This document shows positions 17,097-25,649 of a DNA stretch of 64,000 nucleotides, one piece after another. The translations under genes and the position numbers were made by a program. The stretch is from Curtobacterium pusillum. GTDB lineage: Bacteria > Actinomycetota > Actinomycetes > Actinomycetales > Microbacteriaceae. The stretch lies in assembly GCF_013359865.1 (NCBI RefSeq), contig NZ_JABMCE010000052.1, forward strand, positions 1 to 64,000. The letters are read 5' to 3'. Numbering within the stretch: position 1 is the first letter of the stretch; every line of letters begins with the position of its first letter. The notes beneath the pieces were generated by a model that did no database searches, was not told where the DNA came from, and worked only from the letters and a program-made list of their open reading frames with translations.

Positions 17097-20000
17097 GCCA
17101 TGCGCAGCTGATGGAGCTCGAGTTCGAGGAGAACCTCTGCGCAGAGCTTGCCGAGCGCGGTTGGCTGTATGAGCACGACGGGAAGCCGACCGGTTGGGAC
17201 GTCGGACTGGCGATGGTGCCTGCCGACGCGCTGTACTGGCTGGCTGCTCAATACCCAGACGAATACGAGAAGGCAGTGCCCGGCGACCTGGTCGGCGAGG
17301 GAAGAACGAAGGCCGAGCGGAAGCTCCTCGAGCACATCACCAAGGAGCTCGCCAAAGCTACGCGGATGGACCCGACGACCGGGCACCCGGTCGGCGGCCT
17401 CCTCGGCGTGCTGCGCAAGGGCTTCTCCTATGCCCAAATCGGCCGCCCGACAGCGAAGTTCGGCCCGATGATGACCTTCCCGCCGGCAAATCCGAACCTG
17501 ACCGAGGTCGTGGAGGCGGCGGACACGGTCCGGCTGCGGATCCTGCGCCAGGTGCGCTTCGACACAAGGACGAACGAGAGCATCGACGTCGTGCTCCTCG
17601 CAAACGGCCTGCCTGTCGTCACCCTCGAGCTCAAGACCGACAACACGCAGACCGTCAACCACGCGATCCGGCAGTACAAGGAGGACCGCAAGCCCAGCAG
17701 TAGCCGGCCCCTTCTTGCCCCGGGCCGGGCGCTTGTCCACTTCGCGGTGTCCAACGACCTCGTCTATATGACGACCAAGCTGCAGGGCGGGGACACCGTC
17801 TTCTTGCCTTTCAACCAGGGCGACGACGGCCACGAGGGCAACCCGCCGTCGGCGACCGGGTCGTCGACGAACTATCTCTGGCGCGAGATACTCGCGCGCC
17901 CGACCTTCATGCGCATCCTCAAGGACTTCGCGCTCTTCGAGCCGGGCAAGTCCGGGAAAAAGGACGAAGGTCGCCTGGTCTTTCCGCGCTTCCACCAGCT
18001 GCGGGCCGTCGAACGCGTCGTCGCCGACATCGAGGCGATCGGGCCGGGCAAGCGCTACCTGATTTGGCACTCGGCCGGCTCCGGCAAGACCAAGACCATC
18101 GCGTGGCTCAGCCATCGCCTGATCCGGCACATGAGCCCCGATTCGAAGTCGACGTTCGACTCGGTCATCGTCGTCACTGACCGCACCGTGCTGGACGAGA
18201 ACATCCGCGACGATATGAACCTGGTGCAGTCGAGCAAGGGGCTCGTTGTGGCCGTGGGCGAGAAGTCCGGGGCGAAGTCCCCGCAGCTGAGGAAGGCGCT
18301 CGTCGAGGGCGACCACATCATCACCTGCACCCTGCAGACCTTCCCCGAGGTCATGAAGCTCATCGAGGACACCGAGGAGCTGCGCGGCAGGCGCTGGGCC
18401 GTCATCGCCGACGAGGCGCATTCCTCGCAGTCGGGGTCCGCTGCGAAGCAGCTCAAGGAGCTCCTCGTCGACGTCGAGGTCGACCCCGCCGAGGAGATCA
18501 GCGCTGATGACCTACTAGCCGCCAAGGACTCCGCCATCGCGGCGTCGGCCAACATCACCTTCGTCGCGCTGACCGCTACGCCGAAGGGGAAGACGCTACG
18601 CCTGTTCGGCACCCAGGTCGGAGAGCGCTGGGAAGCCTTCGACACGTACACGATGGCGCAGGCGATCGAAGAGGGCTTCATCCTCGACGTGCTCACCAAC
18701 TACTCGACCTATGACATGTTTCTCCGGGTGAAGAGCACCCTGGACGGCGAGGAGTCGGAGAGTGAGATCCAGGTCAACACCGGCGAGGCGGTCTCGAGCA
18801 TCGTTCGCTACGCGAGGCTCCACCCGACTGCCATTGCTCAGAAGGTGCGAGTCGTGGTCGAGCATTTCCGGCGCAATGTGCAGCCGCTTCTCGGCGGCCA
18901 AGCGCGCGCCATGGTCGTGACCAGCTCGCGCATGGAGGCGCTGAGCTGGTCGCGGAAGATGAACGCCTACATTGCCGAGAAGGGCTATGACCTCCGCACG
19001 CTCGCGGCGTTCTCGGGCTCGCTCACCGACGAGGACGGCGAGAGCGTCACCGAGGTCTCGGTCAACGGCGTCAGCGACGTGGGCAGGGTCTTCCGGGAAG
19101 AGGGCGTCTACCGCGTCCTCATCGTCGCGAACAAGTTCCAGACGGGCTTCGACGAGCCGCGCTTGATGGCAATGTACGTCGACAAGAAGCTCTCCGGCGT
19201 CGCCACCGTGCAGACACTTTCCCGGCTGAATCGCATCTACCCGGGCAAGACCGCACCGATGGTCGTCGACTTCCGCAATACGCCCGCGAGCGTCCAGGCG
19301 GACTTCAAGCTGTACTACTCGGACGCGCACGTCGACGGTGACGTCGACCCGAATGCACTGATCACGGTCGGCGAACGGCTCGATACGGCCGGGCTCTACA
19401 CGCACGAGGAGATGGACGCGGTCGCCGATGCTTTCCTCCACGACGCCGGTGGCGAGGCTATCGCCAAGGCGCTGTCGCCGATCAAGAGCCGGTGGAACGG
19501 CCAGTGGCGGCAGGCCGTGTTATCGAAGGACAAGAAGCGGAGGGAAGAACTCGAGACCTTCCGCGTCAACGTGCTCGGGTACCGCAACGCATGGCAGTTC
19601 CTCAGCCAGATCGTCGACTATCAGGATCCGGAGCTGCACCGCCGAGCCATTCTCGCGACCCTGCTGGGCCGGAATCTTCACGCCGACGGCGATGACTGCG
19701 ATGACAGCTTCCTCGAGGGCGTGCAGCTATCGGGCGTCAAGCTCGTCCCGTCCGCGATCGGGGAAGACCACTCGATCATTGAAGGCAGCGGGGACGGCAT
19801 CAAACTGCCCATCTTCGACGGAGAATACGGCGGCAGCGCCGCGCCGAAGCGCGGTCCTCTCGACGAGGCCATCGACAAAGTCAACGAGATGTTCAAGGCC
19901 AAGGGGGTGGACGTCAGTCCCGAAAGCGTCTCGGGTTTCATAACGACCTTCTGGGGTTTCCTAGACGCCAATGAGGAGGCCGTGGCGATGGCGAAGAACA

Positions 20001-20206
20001 ACACCGTCGCCCAACTCAAGGCGTCCGAGGGCTTCAGTGGTGCCGTCGGGCTCGCGGTGCTCAAGACGGTGAACGAGTCGAAGGAGATCCAGTCGTACAT
20101 GACGGATCCGGCATTCGTCGGGCAGATCGCCGATATCGCGGCGGACGCGCTACATGCCCAACACCTGCCCGGCGGGAGCGCGGGTTCCGGCATGGAAGGC
20201 GCGTGA
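17093..20206 (+). CDS. hsdR: Type I restriction enzyme subunit HsdR
   Basis: ATG 17093 overlaps hsdS (ATGA) and gives 1037 residues. A PD-(D/E)xK nuclease domain is marked by T-L-E-L-K-T-D (Glu179, Lys181). The SF2 translocase has Walker A G-S-G-K-T (329-333), a DEAH box (440-443) and S/T-A-T-P-type motif III (L-T-A-T-P). Helicase domain 2 contains F-Q-T-G-F-D-E-P. The C-terminal helical part binds the methylase. All key residues are intact, so the complex should translocate on and cut unmethylated DNA. Confidence 0.95.
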   Translation: MSHAQLMELEFEENLCAELAERGWLYEHDGKPTGWDVGLAMVPADALYWLAAQYPDEYEKAVPGDLVGEGRTKAERKLLEHITKELAKATRMDPTTGHPVGGLLGVLRKGFSYAQIGRPTAKFGPMMTFPPANPNLTEVVEAADTVRLRILRQVRFDTRTNESIDVVLLANGLPVVTLELKTDNTQTVNHAIRQYKEDRKPSSSRPLLAPGRALVHFAVSNDLVYMTTKLQGGDTVFLPFNQGDDGHEGNPPSATGSSTNYLWREILARPTFMRILKDFALFEPGKSGKKDEGRLVFPRFHQLRAVERVVADIEAIGPGKRYLIWHSAGSGKTKTIAWLSHRLIRHMSPDSKSTFDSVIVVTDRTVLDENIRDDMNLVQSSKGLVVAVGEKSGAKSPQLRKALVEGDHIITCTLQTFPEVMKLIEDTEELRGRRWAVIADEAHSSQSGSAAKQLKELLVDVEVDPAEEISADDLLAAKDSAIAASANITFVALTATPKGKTLRLFGTQVGERWEAFDTYTMAQAIEEGFILDVLTNYSTYDMFLRVKSTLDGEESESEIQVNTGEAVSSIVRYARLHPTAIAQKVRVVVEHFRRNVQPLLGGQARAMVVTSSRMEALSWSRKMNAYIAEKGYDLRTLAAFSGSLTDEDGESVTEVSVNGVSDVGRVFREEGVYRVLIVANKFQTGFDEPRLMAMYVDKKLSGVATVQTLSRLNRIYPGKTAPMVVDFRNTPASVQADFKLYYSDAHVDGDVDPNALITVGERLDTAGLYTHEEMDAVADAFLHDAGGEAIAKALSPIKSRWNGQWRQAVLSKDKKRREELETFRVNVLGYRNAWQFLSQIVDYQDPELHRRAILATLLGRNLHADGDDCDDSFLEGVQLSGVKLVPSAIGEDHSIIEGSGDGIKLPIFDGEYGGSAAPKRGPLDEAIDKVNEMFKAKGVDVSPESVSGFITTFWGFLDANEEAVAMAKNNTVAQLKASEGFSGAVGLAVLKTVNESKEIQSYMTDPAFVGQIADIAADALHAQHLPGGSAGSGMEGA

Positions 20207-20418
20207 GCATGGGCGAAGCGGAGCAGCACGGGTTCGGCGACGTCATCCGCGAAGCACGGAAGAAGCAGGGCTGGTCGCAGGCGGAGCTAGGTGAGAAGTC
20301 TGGGGTGTCGCGCCCGACAGTCGCGCGCATCGAGGCGAACAACGACGTGACAACTGCGACCATCGCCAAGGTGGCGCAGGCGCTCGGTTTGAAACTCGAA
20401 CTCCGGAACGATGGTTGA
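20203..20418 (+). CDS. XRE helix-turn-helix protein coupled to the restriction operon
   Basis: GTG 20203 overlaps the hsdR stop (GTGA), giving 71 residues; ATG 20209 is an alternative. It is a full HTH_3 domain: W-S-Q-A-E-L-G-E-K-S-G-V-S-R-P-T-V-A-R-I-E, ending L-G-L-K-L-E-L. Size and linkage resemble controller proteins of restriction systems, although these are unusual as the fourth gene of a type I operon. It may repress or time hsd expression through the repeats near 13859-13890. Confidence 0.75.
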   Translation: MSMGEAEQHGFGDVIREARKKQGWSQAELGEKSGVSRPTVARIEANNDVTTATIAKVAQALGLKLELRNDG

Positions 20419-20563
20419 CCGTGGCGCCGCTTCGAGCGCGACGCTGTGGGCATTCGTAGTGTTGATTGGGACGGCATCCCTGACAGCTCGGAGGGGATGG
20501 GAAAGCCAGGTCTTGCCGCGTCTTGAGGCAGCCGCCGACGACCAGGGGCATCGGGTTGACGAC

Positions 20564-20638
20564 GTCAAGTGATTGAGCACCGTTCCCACGGGGTTGTCGA
20601 ACCGAGCACCGATCTGAGCTAACGGCCACTCACTTGAC
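20564..20638. repeat. 9-bp inverted repeat, with a third copy at 21295-21302
   Basis: GTCAAGTGA (20564-20572) and TCACTTGAC (20630-20638) form a perfect inverted pair 57 bases apart. Between them GAGCACCG occurs twice. TCAAGTGA appears again just beyond the SDR remnant at 21295-21302, so that remnant is bracketed by oppositely oriented copies. They may be ends of a lost insertion or operator sites. Confidence 0.4.
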
Positions 20639-20643
20639 GGCAT

Positions 20644-21279
20644 GTGCTCTCGAATGCGATGGGCGACGGGCTGGACGCCGCGCTGGTCGGCGTCGACACG
20701 ATCGTGAACACGCTCAACATCGCGCGCTTCGACGACGAGGCGACCCACTTCTTCGAGACCACGACCCGGAACCTGGTGCAAGCCGGAGATCGGGCAGGGG
20801 TCCGGCATCATGTCCTGCTGTCGATCGTGGGGGTCGGCGAGGAGGACGGACCGGACAACGGGTACTGGCGCGGCAAGGTCGCCCAGGAGCGGGTGCTGAA
20901 GTCAGCAACGGTACCCGCGACGATCGTCCGCACGACCCAGTTCCACTCCTGGGTCTCGGTGCTGGCAGACCAGCACACCGTCGACGGACGCGTGATCGCG
21001 GAGCGCTCACTCATCCAGCCGGTCGACCTCGCCGAGGTTGTGAGCCTCCTCGAGACCGTTGCGCTTGAAACGGAACCGTCTGATCATGAAATCGACCTGG
21101 CCGGCCCCGAGCGCTACTTCTTCGACGACCTACTTCGCGGAACGCTCGCCGCAGCAGGCGACGAGCGTGAAGTCGTGACTGTGGCGTGCAGCGGACCAAT
21201 CGACCTGGTGGTCCCGCGTGGCCGGCACCAAATCGGGGCCAAGCCGTACCCGATCCGAGGGATCCCGACCGCGGGCTGA
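20644..21279 (+). pseudogene. NAD(P)-binding atypical SDR (NmrA-like), N-terminus deleted
   Basis: The readable product is about 211 residues. It begins in the middle of the Rossmann fold with A-L-V-G-V-D-T-I-V-N-T-L-N, which in the family follows a G-x-x-G-x-x-G and about 50 further residues that are absent. Later parts (H-H-V-L-L-S-I-V-G-V, T-I-V-R-T-T-Q-F-H, P-V-D-L-A-E-V-V) are well preserved. Without the dinucleotide-binding turn it cannot bind NAD(P) normally. The breakpoint lies at the inverted repeat near 20638. Confidence 0.7.
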
Positions 21280-21302
21280 CTTGGGACAGCTCACTCAAGT
21301 GA

Positions 21303-21699
21303 GTCGGCGTCAGGGGCGCCGGCTATCCGTAATGTATAATTTACTGTTGTAAAATCCGAAGGGCGGCTGCGCCAGCCTCCGGAGCGGCGTCTCCCGGCCG
21401 GGCTGGTCGAGGTCAAGGCGCCACCTGGGGCGCCTGGGCGTCTGGCCAGGGGGTACTCGAACAATTTGAACTCGGAACGGTCATGCAACTGTCAAACCGC
21501 AAGAACCTCGCTCTCCGTCGCGCCCCGGTTCTAGTTCCAGCGACGGCGGATTGGCCCGGGACGGTGGCGAGGGCGTTGGCGATGAAGGTCGCGGCTTGGT
21601 CGTCGAGGCAGTCGCCGCGGGTTCATCCGACGGTGATGCTACCGGGCTCCGGCTACATGGCGATAGCAAAATCGACCATCTAAACCCGATCGCTCGCTT
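21303..21699. other. Intergenic stretch with AT-rich promoter-like core
   Basis: A perfect TATAAT lies at 21335-21340 within an AT-rich island (TGTATAATTTACTGTTGTA) that stands out in this GC-rich DNA and could be a promoter and operator. No matching -35 is obvious on either strand. Frames from 21480 on are Ser/Pro/Arg-rich and not protein-like. Confidence 0.35.
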
Positions 21700-22271
21700 C
21701 TTACCCGAGCATGCCGTGGTGCACGTGACCGTGGAGTATTCGGAGGGCGTCGCCAACCTGCCCGACGGTGAGCCCGGTGCTGTCGGTGATACTCACGGTG
21801 TACTGCCGTAGATGGCGACGTGCCGTACGACGGCGAGGAGTCCATTCCGGTTTCCGTGCAGTTCCGGGTCAAGGCCGGGGCCGGTAATGCGGCGTCCATC
21901 CCTATCCGGCCTTGGGTCCCGTCGAGGGTGACCACGTTCGGGGTCGTCCGGAGGACCTGTCGCATCTACTCGAGCGTGACGGACTCCGCAACGACGGGGC
22001 GACAAGCAGCATCTCCGGAGTATCGGCGGAGGGGATCGGCATCTTCCCCCGCCACGCCGGAGGGATGCAGGCGCGTCGGCCGTCCTCCCCGAAGCGGACC
22101 TTGTTCCACGACTAGATGACCGGCTCGGGCCCCGCCTTGGTGAGTGCGGCGAGTGCGGCGGTGATGTCGGTCGGGCGGTCGGAGCGGGGCAGGCTGGAGA
22201 GGACGGTCTGTTCGTGCCGGATCCGCCGCGCCCACGCCGTAGGAGCGATGTCGTCTCGTACCGGGGACCCA
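21700..22271 (-). pseudogene. Decayed coding remnants
   Basis: On the minus strand short protein-like pieces occur in different frames. Near 22230-22130 is T-A-W-A-R-R-I-R-H-E-Q-T-V-L-S-S-L ending in a stop. Near 22110-22010 is S-W-N-K-V-R-F-G-E-D-G-R-R-A. Near 21800-21710 is V-S-I-T-D-S-T-G-L-T-V-G-Q-V-G-D-A-L-R-I-L. The last resembles T-G-M-S-V-G-R-V-G-D-A-L in the 23446-24498 product. Several frameshifts and stops separate them, so this is probably a dead relative of the adjacent operon. Confidence 0.35.
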
Positions 22272-22850
22272 TCAGTCGTACATTGCATGCGGCGTTATTG
22301 GCGTCCGCAGGTGCTCCAGTCGTGACCGGTCACGGATCCTCGGCAGCCACCTGTAACCAGGCGCCTGGTCGTGGATGTACCGGGCCGCGTTGAGCGCGGG
22401 GCGGAGCTGTGCAATGGCGTCGCTCACGGTCTGCACCTGCTGCTCCCACACCTCGGCTTGAAACCATGCTGGGCCGACCGCGGCTGGTGTGTGCGGTCCG
22501 AGCCGGACGGGTTGTGGCCAGCTGGTCCACCTCCAGGTGGAGCCGGAGACTTGCACGTCCCCGCAGATGTACATGCGGTCGTCGGTGCCGAGGACCTCGA
22601 TGTTGAAGCGGAGCCAGTCGGGGTCGTCGTCGAGGCCGACGTCGCGGGTGATGGTCGCCCACGGGTTCCGGTCCGTGCGGCTCCGGATGACGTCTTCCGC
22701 CTCCCTGTACGAGCGGAGAAGCTCGGAGCCTCCAAGACCGGTTTCGTGGTCGCGGTACCAGAGCTGCTCCGGCCGATCCGGCTCGACGTCCGTGAGGAGT
22801 TCGAGCGCGCCGACGGGCGCAAGGCCAGTGCTGAGCAGCTCGAGTGTCAT
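22272..22850 (-). CDS. Hypothetical protein, third gene of an unknown operon
   Basis: ATG 22850 overlaps the stop of the preceding gene (TGATG) and gives 192 residues. It is a soluble, Trp-rich mixed alpha/beta protein (L-R-F-N-I-E-V-L-G, D-R-M-Y-I-C-G-D-V, W-R-W-T-S-W-P-Q-P). No catalytic motif or family is recognised. Tight coupling in a run of three genes suggests a shared complex or pathway. Confidence 0.55.
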   Translation of the reverse strand: MTLELLSTGLAPVGALELLTDVEPDRPEQLWYRDHETGLGGSELLRSYREAEDVIRSRTDRNPWATITRDVGLDDDPDWLRFNIEVLGTDDRMYICGDVQVSGSTWRWTSWPQPVRLGPHTPAAVGPAWFQAEVWEQQVQTVSDAIAQLRPALNAARYIHDQAPGYRWLPRIRDRSRLEHLRTPITPHAMYD

Positions 22851-23434
22851 CAGCGATCAGCCCTCGACGTGTCGCCACTGAGGCCGGCGGCGTCGAGGAA
22901 GCCGTGTTCTGCTTCCGTGGTGGCGTCTAAGGACCCGACTTCGGGGTTGGCAGCGAGGAGCGCACCGACGCGGCCGCGAGTGTCGTGTTGAAGGTCGCCA
23001 CGTTCGGTGTCGGTGAAGGTGTCGGCGAGGCACGATTCGGTGTCATGGAGCGCCGCCGCTTCGAGTTGTTCGTCGTCGTGGTTCCACCGCACGGCGACGC
23101 GGCCGGTGCGGCCGTCGTCGGCGCGGAAGAAGAGCGCACCTAACGGGTGGCCGTTGCGCCGTTCGAGGTTGTAGTCGTCCATCGTCCAGCCAGTGGCGGG
23201 GCTGCCGGTCAATCGTGCGACTGGGAGTATGCGGAAGCCGGTGCGGATGCCATTGAAGGGGCGCTGGATCGGGGTGGACTGCGACCGGATCTGCCGTATG
23301 CGGTCGGCGACTTCGGCGAGTTCCGGCGTTTGGTCGGGTTGCGTGATTGGGAACTCGCCGAGGGGGACGGTGGCAATGCCACGGAGGGCGTCGAGTCGGC
23401 GTTGCCGAAGCTTGCGTTCCTGCGTTGAAGTCAT
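22850..23434 (-). CDS. Hypothetical protein, second gene of an unknown operon
   Basis: ATG 23434 lies 11 bases after the upstream stop and gives 194 residues. The N-terminus is basic and helical (K-L-R-Q-R-R-L-D-A-L-R). The middle has strands (G-A-L-F-F-R-A-D-D-G-R, R-V-A-V-R-W-N-H-D), and the C-terminal third is acidic and helical. It is soluble, and I recognise no family. Confidence 0.55.
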   Translation of the reverse strand: MTSTQERKLRQRRLDALRGIATVPLGEFPITQPDQTPELAEVADRIRQIRSQSTPIQRPFNGIRTGFRILPVARLTGSPATGWTMDDYNLERRNGHPLGALFFRADDGRTGRVAVRWNHDDEQLEAAALHDTESCLADTFTDTERGDLQHDTRGRVGALLAANPEVGSLDATTEAEHGFLDAAGLSGDTSRADR

Positions 23435-23445
23435 GTCGAGTCCCT

Positions 23446-24498
23446 TCAGTCCGGGAGCTGGTGAATTAGGTCGTAGTAGACGTCGGCCTGAAAGTGGATA
23501 CGGCCGCGGACTTGGTTGGCGAGGTCGGCTTCGTGGTAGCCGTGCAGGAGGGTGGCGGCGGTGATGGTCTCGTCAGTGATGCCGCCGGCGGGGAAGTTCG
23601 CGGTGGCGAAGATGGTGTTGTCTTCGGGGACGGCGACGGTGAACTTCGGCCGCGCCGGTCCGTCTTTCGGTGGGACGGCGGGTGTGAACCCGAGCGCAGC
23701 CATGTCGGGCATGGTGCGAGTGAACGCGACCCGGGTTCGTCCTGACTCGACGTCGCCGTCCCGTCCGAGATACGGCAATCCCGGGAACGGGGTCATTGCT
23801 GCCCATGCGCCGGAGACGAGTGCTCCGGCGTCGATGAGGAGGCGTGCTTGCTCTTCGACGGTGCCGGGGTGGTGCCAGCTTGTGGCGATGCCGCCGGGTC
23901 CGTTGTAGGTCATCGCCCAGTCGGCGAGGGCGAACATGTCCACCGCTTCCCATCCGATGTCGACGTGCCGGACTGCGTCGCCGAGGATGGTGAGCGCGTC
24001 ACCGACCCGTCCGACGCTCATCCCGGTGCGGGCCGCGAGTTGGTCGATGCGGCCGCTCGCCACGGGAAGGGTGCGCGCGACAGCGAACACCGCGTACCGG
24101 TCGACGCCGCGCATCTGAAACGGGCACGCCCCGGCGATCTGTCGGCCGTCCTCCCACACCTGTGAGCCGTTGACGAGCAGCACGTTCGGCGAGGCGCGGG
24201 CGATTTCGACCATCGTTCGTGGGGCGACGTATGAGGACATGGGTACGAGCAGCAGTTCCGGCTCGTTGGGATCGACTCCGGGTTGACGGCGGAGGGATGC
24301 TGCCGGTGCCACGCGGGCGCGGCGACCGTCGGCGAGACGGACCGTGTCGAATGTCTCGACGGTGGCCGGGAGCCCGGCGTGTTCGAGGGCGACGAGTGCG
24401 GGGGTGACGTCAACGGGCCAAGTGGACCATTGGCCCAGGTCAAGGATGTCCATCCGCTGCCGAGCTCCACTCCACCAGTCATCGTTCGTGTTGCTCAT
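23446..24498 (-). CDS. Hypothetical protein with a winged-helix-like centre, first gene of an unknown operon
   Basis: ATG 24498 follows AGGA and gives 350 residues (the open frame extends upstream without better starts). A central helix-turn-helix-like stretch reads I-D-Q-L-A-A-R-T-G-M-S-V-G-R-V-G-D-A-L. It is followed by D-W-A-M-T-Y-N-G-P-G-G-I-A-T-S-W and L-V-S-G-A-W-A-A-M. That order recalls AbiEi-like antitoxin/sensor proteins, in which a winged helix precedes a sensor domain, but the match is weak. No toxin nucleotidyltransferase motif is seen in the two following genes. It heads a three-gene, tightly spaced operon. Confidence 0.5.
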   Translation of the reverse strand: MSNTNDDWWSGARQRMDILDLGQWSTWPVDVTPALVALEHAGLPATVETFDTVRLADGRRARVAPAASLRRQPGVDPNEPELLLVPMSSYVAPRTMVEIARASPNVLLVNGSQVWEDGRQIAGACPFQMRGVDRYAVFAVARTLPVASGRIDQLAARTGMSVGRVGDALTILGDAVRHVDIGWEAVDMFALADWAMTYNGPGGIATSWHHPGTVEEQARLLIDAGALVSGAWAAMTPFPGLPYLGRDGDVESGRTRVAFTRTMPDMAALGFTPAVPPKDGPARPKFTVAVPEDNTIFATANFPAGGITDETITAATLLHGYHEADLANQVRGRIHFQADVYYDLIHQLPD

Positions 24499-24727
24499 CA
24501 GGTCCTGTTCGAAATCGGGGCGGGTCGCCGTGTTCCGCCCCTGATATGCGCGGAGGAAGATGGGGCCTTGAATGCCGCCGCCAGCACCAACGAAGAACCA
24601 CACCCCGTTATGCGATCCTGGCGATCACGCCCGACGAGGTTCCTGCCACGGACCGCTGAAAGCCTCGGCTGTCCGCGCATAGGCGTCATGCTGCCGATGT
24701 TCGGCCGCCGTGAGGATAGGTACAGCT

Positions 24728-24904
24728 ATGAAGATCACTGCCGGAACCGTTGTGGCTGCGAGCAAGGACCATGGTGGGACGAGTCGGACGTTCGTGCCTG
24801 GCGGGTGCCATGGAATCGTCACGAGTGGCGGAGGCTGGCCACTCCAAGTCCGCTGGGAGGGACTCGCCTATTCGCAGCCCGCGTATCGCGACGAGGTGAT
24901 CTGA
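24728..24904 (+). CDS. Small hypothetical protein
   Basis: ATG 24728 gives 58 residues; GTG 24710 is an alternative. The composition is Gly/Val/Thr-rich with strands (I-T-A-G-T-V-V-A-A-S, L-Q-V-R-W-E-G-L), which looks like a small beta-barrel. A bidirectional hairpin terminator follows directly, supporting a transcribed gene. No family is recognised. Confidence 0.35.
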   Translation: MKITAGTVVAASKDHGGTSRTFVPGGCHGIVTSGGGWPLQVRWEGLAYSQPAYRDEVI

Positions 24905-24921
24905 CCCAAGCGATCCCACCA

Positions 24922-24961
24922 GGTGGTGGGTCGGCTGATGCTGGTCGGCCGACCCACCACC
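24922..24961. terminator. Perfect 14-bp bidirectional hairpin
   Basis: GGTGGTGGGTCGGC (24922-24935) pairs with GCCGACCCACCACC (24948-24961) around a 12-base loop. It lies between convergent genes ending at 24904 (+) and 24963 (-), so it can serve both. Confidence 0.75.
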
Positions 24962-24962
24962 G

Positions 24963-25649
24963 TCACACGGCTCGCGATCGATTCAGCGCTGCACCGAGGC
25001 GTCGCCCGTTCGCGTTGTCGGCTTCGAGCGACGCGGAGAAGTCGGCGACCCAGTTCTCGCCGTCCGGGCGCGGAATTCGCATCTCGTTCCCGACGTAGTA
25101 CGTCGAGTCCGGAAGCGGGACGACGTTGATGATGTAGTACAGCGACTGTCGAGGGCAGCCGATCTCGTCGGCGAGCCAGCCAAGGCCCACGGTCGCCCGA
25201 GACGCCTGCCGGTGCCGTGGGAAGGGGCGCCGCCTGCGGCTGCGCCGCTCTTCGACGAACGCGCGCGCATCCTCGATGGGGATCTGCATGGATCGCCCGA
25301 TCCGACGCGCGGATGCAGGCAACGCGCCCTCTGCACTGAGTGCCCACACCCGGCGTGTTGAGACGTTGAGCTGGGCAGCGAGCCACTCGAGCCCGACCGT
25401 TTCAACGTCCGGCGGGAACGGTTCCGTGTTCTGACCGAAGAACCGCTGCTTGTCCGCACGCCGCTCTGCGATGAGCACGTCCGCGTCGGCGCGAGGGATC
25501 CAATACTTTCCATCGACCTTGAACGCGGACTCGGGAAGCATGCCCTTGGCGCTCCATGCGTACACGGTGCCGATGGTGACGTCAGCCGCCGCAGCGAGCT
25601 CTCGGAGTGACATGGCGCCGTTGGTGGCGCTCTGGTTGGTGGGGGACAT
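24963..25649 (-). CDS. DNA-binding protein with three tandem excisionase/MerR-like HTH units
   Basis: ATG 25649 (GAGGA upstream) gives 228 residues; a start at 25694 would add 15. Three repeats of about 52 residues lie at about 13-64, 83-137 and 151-205. Each has a helix-turn-helix and a wing: L-R-E-L-A-A-A-A-D-V-T-I-G-T-V-Y-A-W; L-E-W-L-A-A-Q-L-N-V-S-T-R-R-V-W-A-L; L-G-W-L-A-D-E-I-G-C-P-R-Q-S-L-Y-Y-I. Each unit then has a Leu-Pro turn and I-P-R/I-P-I/I-P-R. Single units of this kind bind DNA in excisionases; three in one chain suggest binding to a repeated site. The long AT-rich upstream region is a candidate target. Confidence 0.7.
   Translation of the reverse strand: MSPTNQSATNGAMSLRELAAAADVTIGTVYAWSAKGMLPESAFKVDGKYWIPRADADVLIAERRADKQRFFGQNTEPFPPDVETVGLEWLAAQLNVSTRRVWALSAEGALPASARRIGRSMQIPIEDARAFVEERRSRRRRPFPRHRQASRATVGLGWLADEIGCPRQSLYYIINVVPLPDSTYYVGNEMRIPRPDGENWVADFSASLEADNANGRRLGAALNRSRAV

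Noticed and set aside
21480..21756. Minus-strand 91-codon frame
   Set aside because: Ser/Pro/Thr repeats typical of out-of-frame GC-rich DNA; no start context and no domain.
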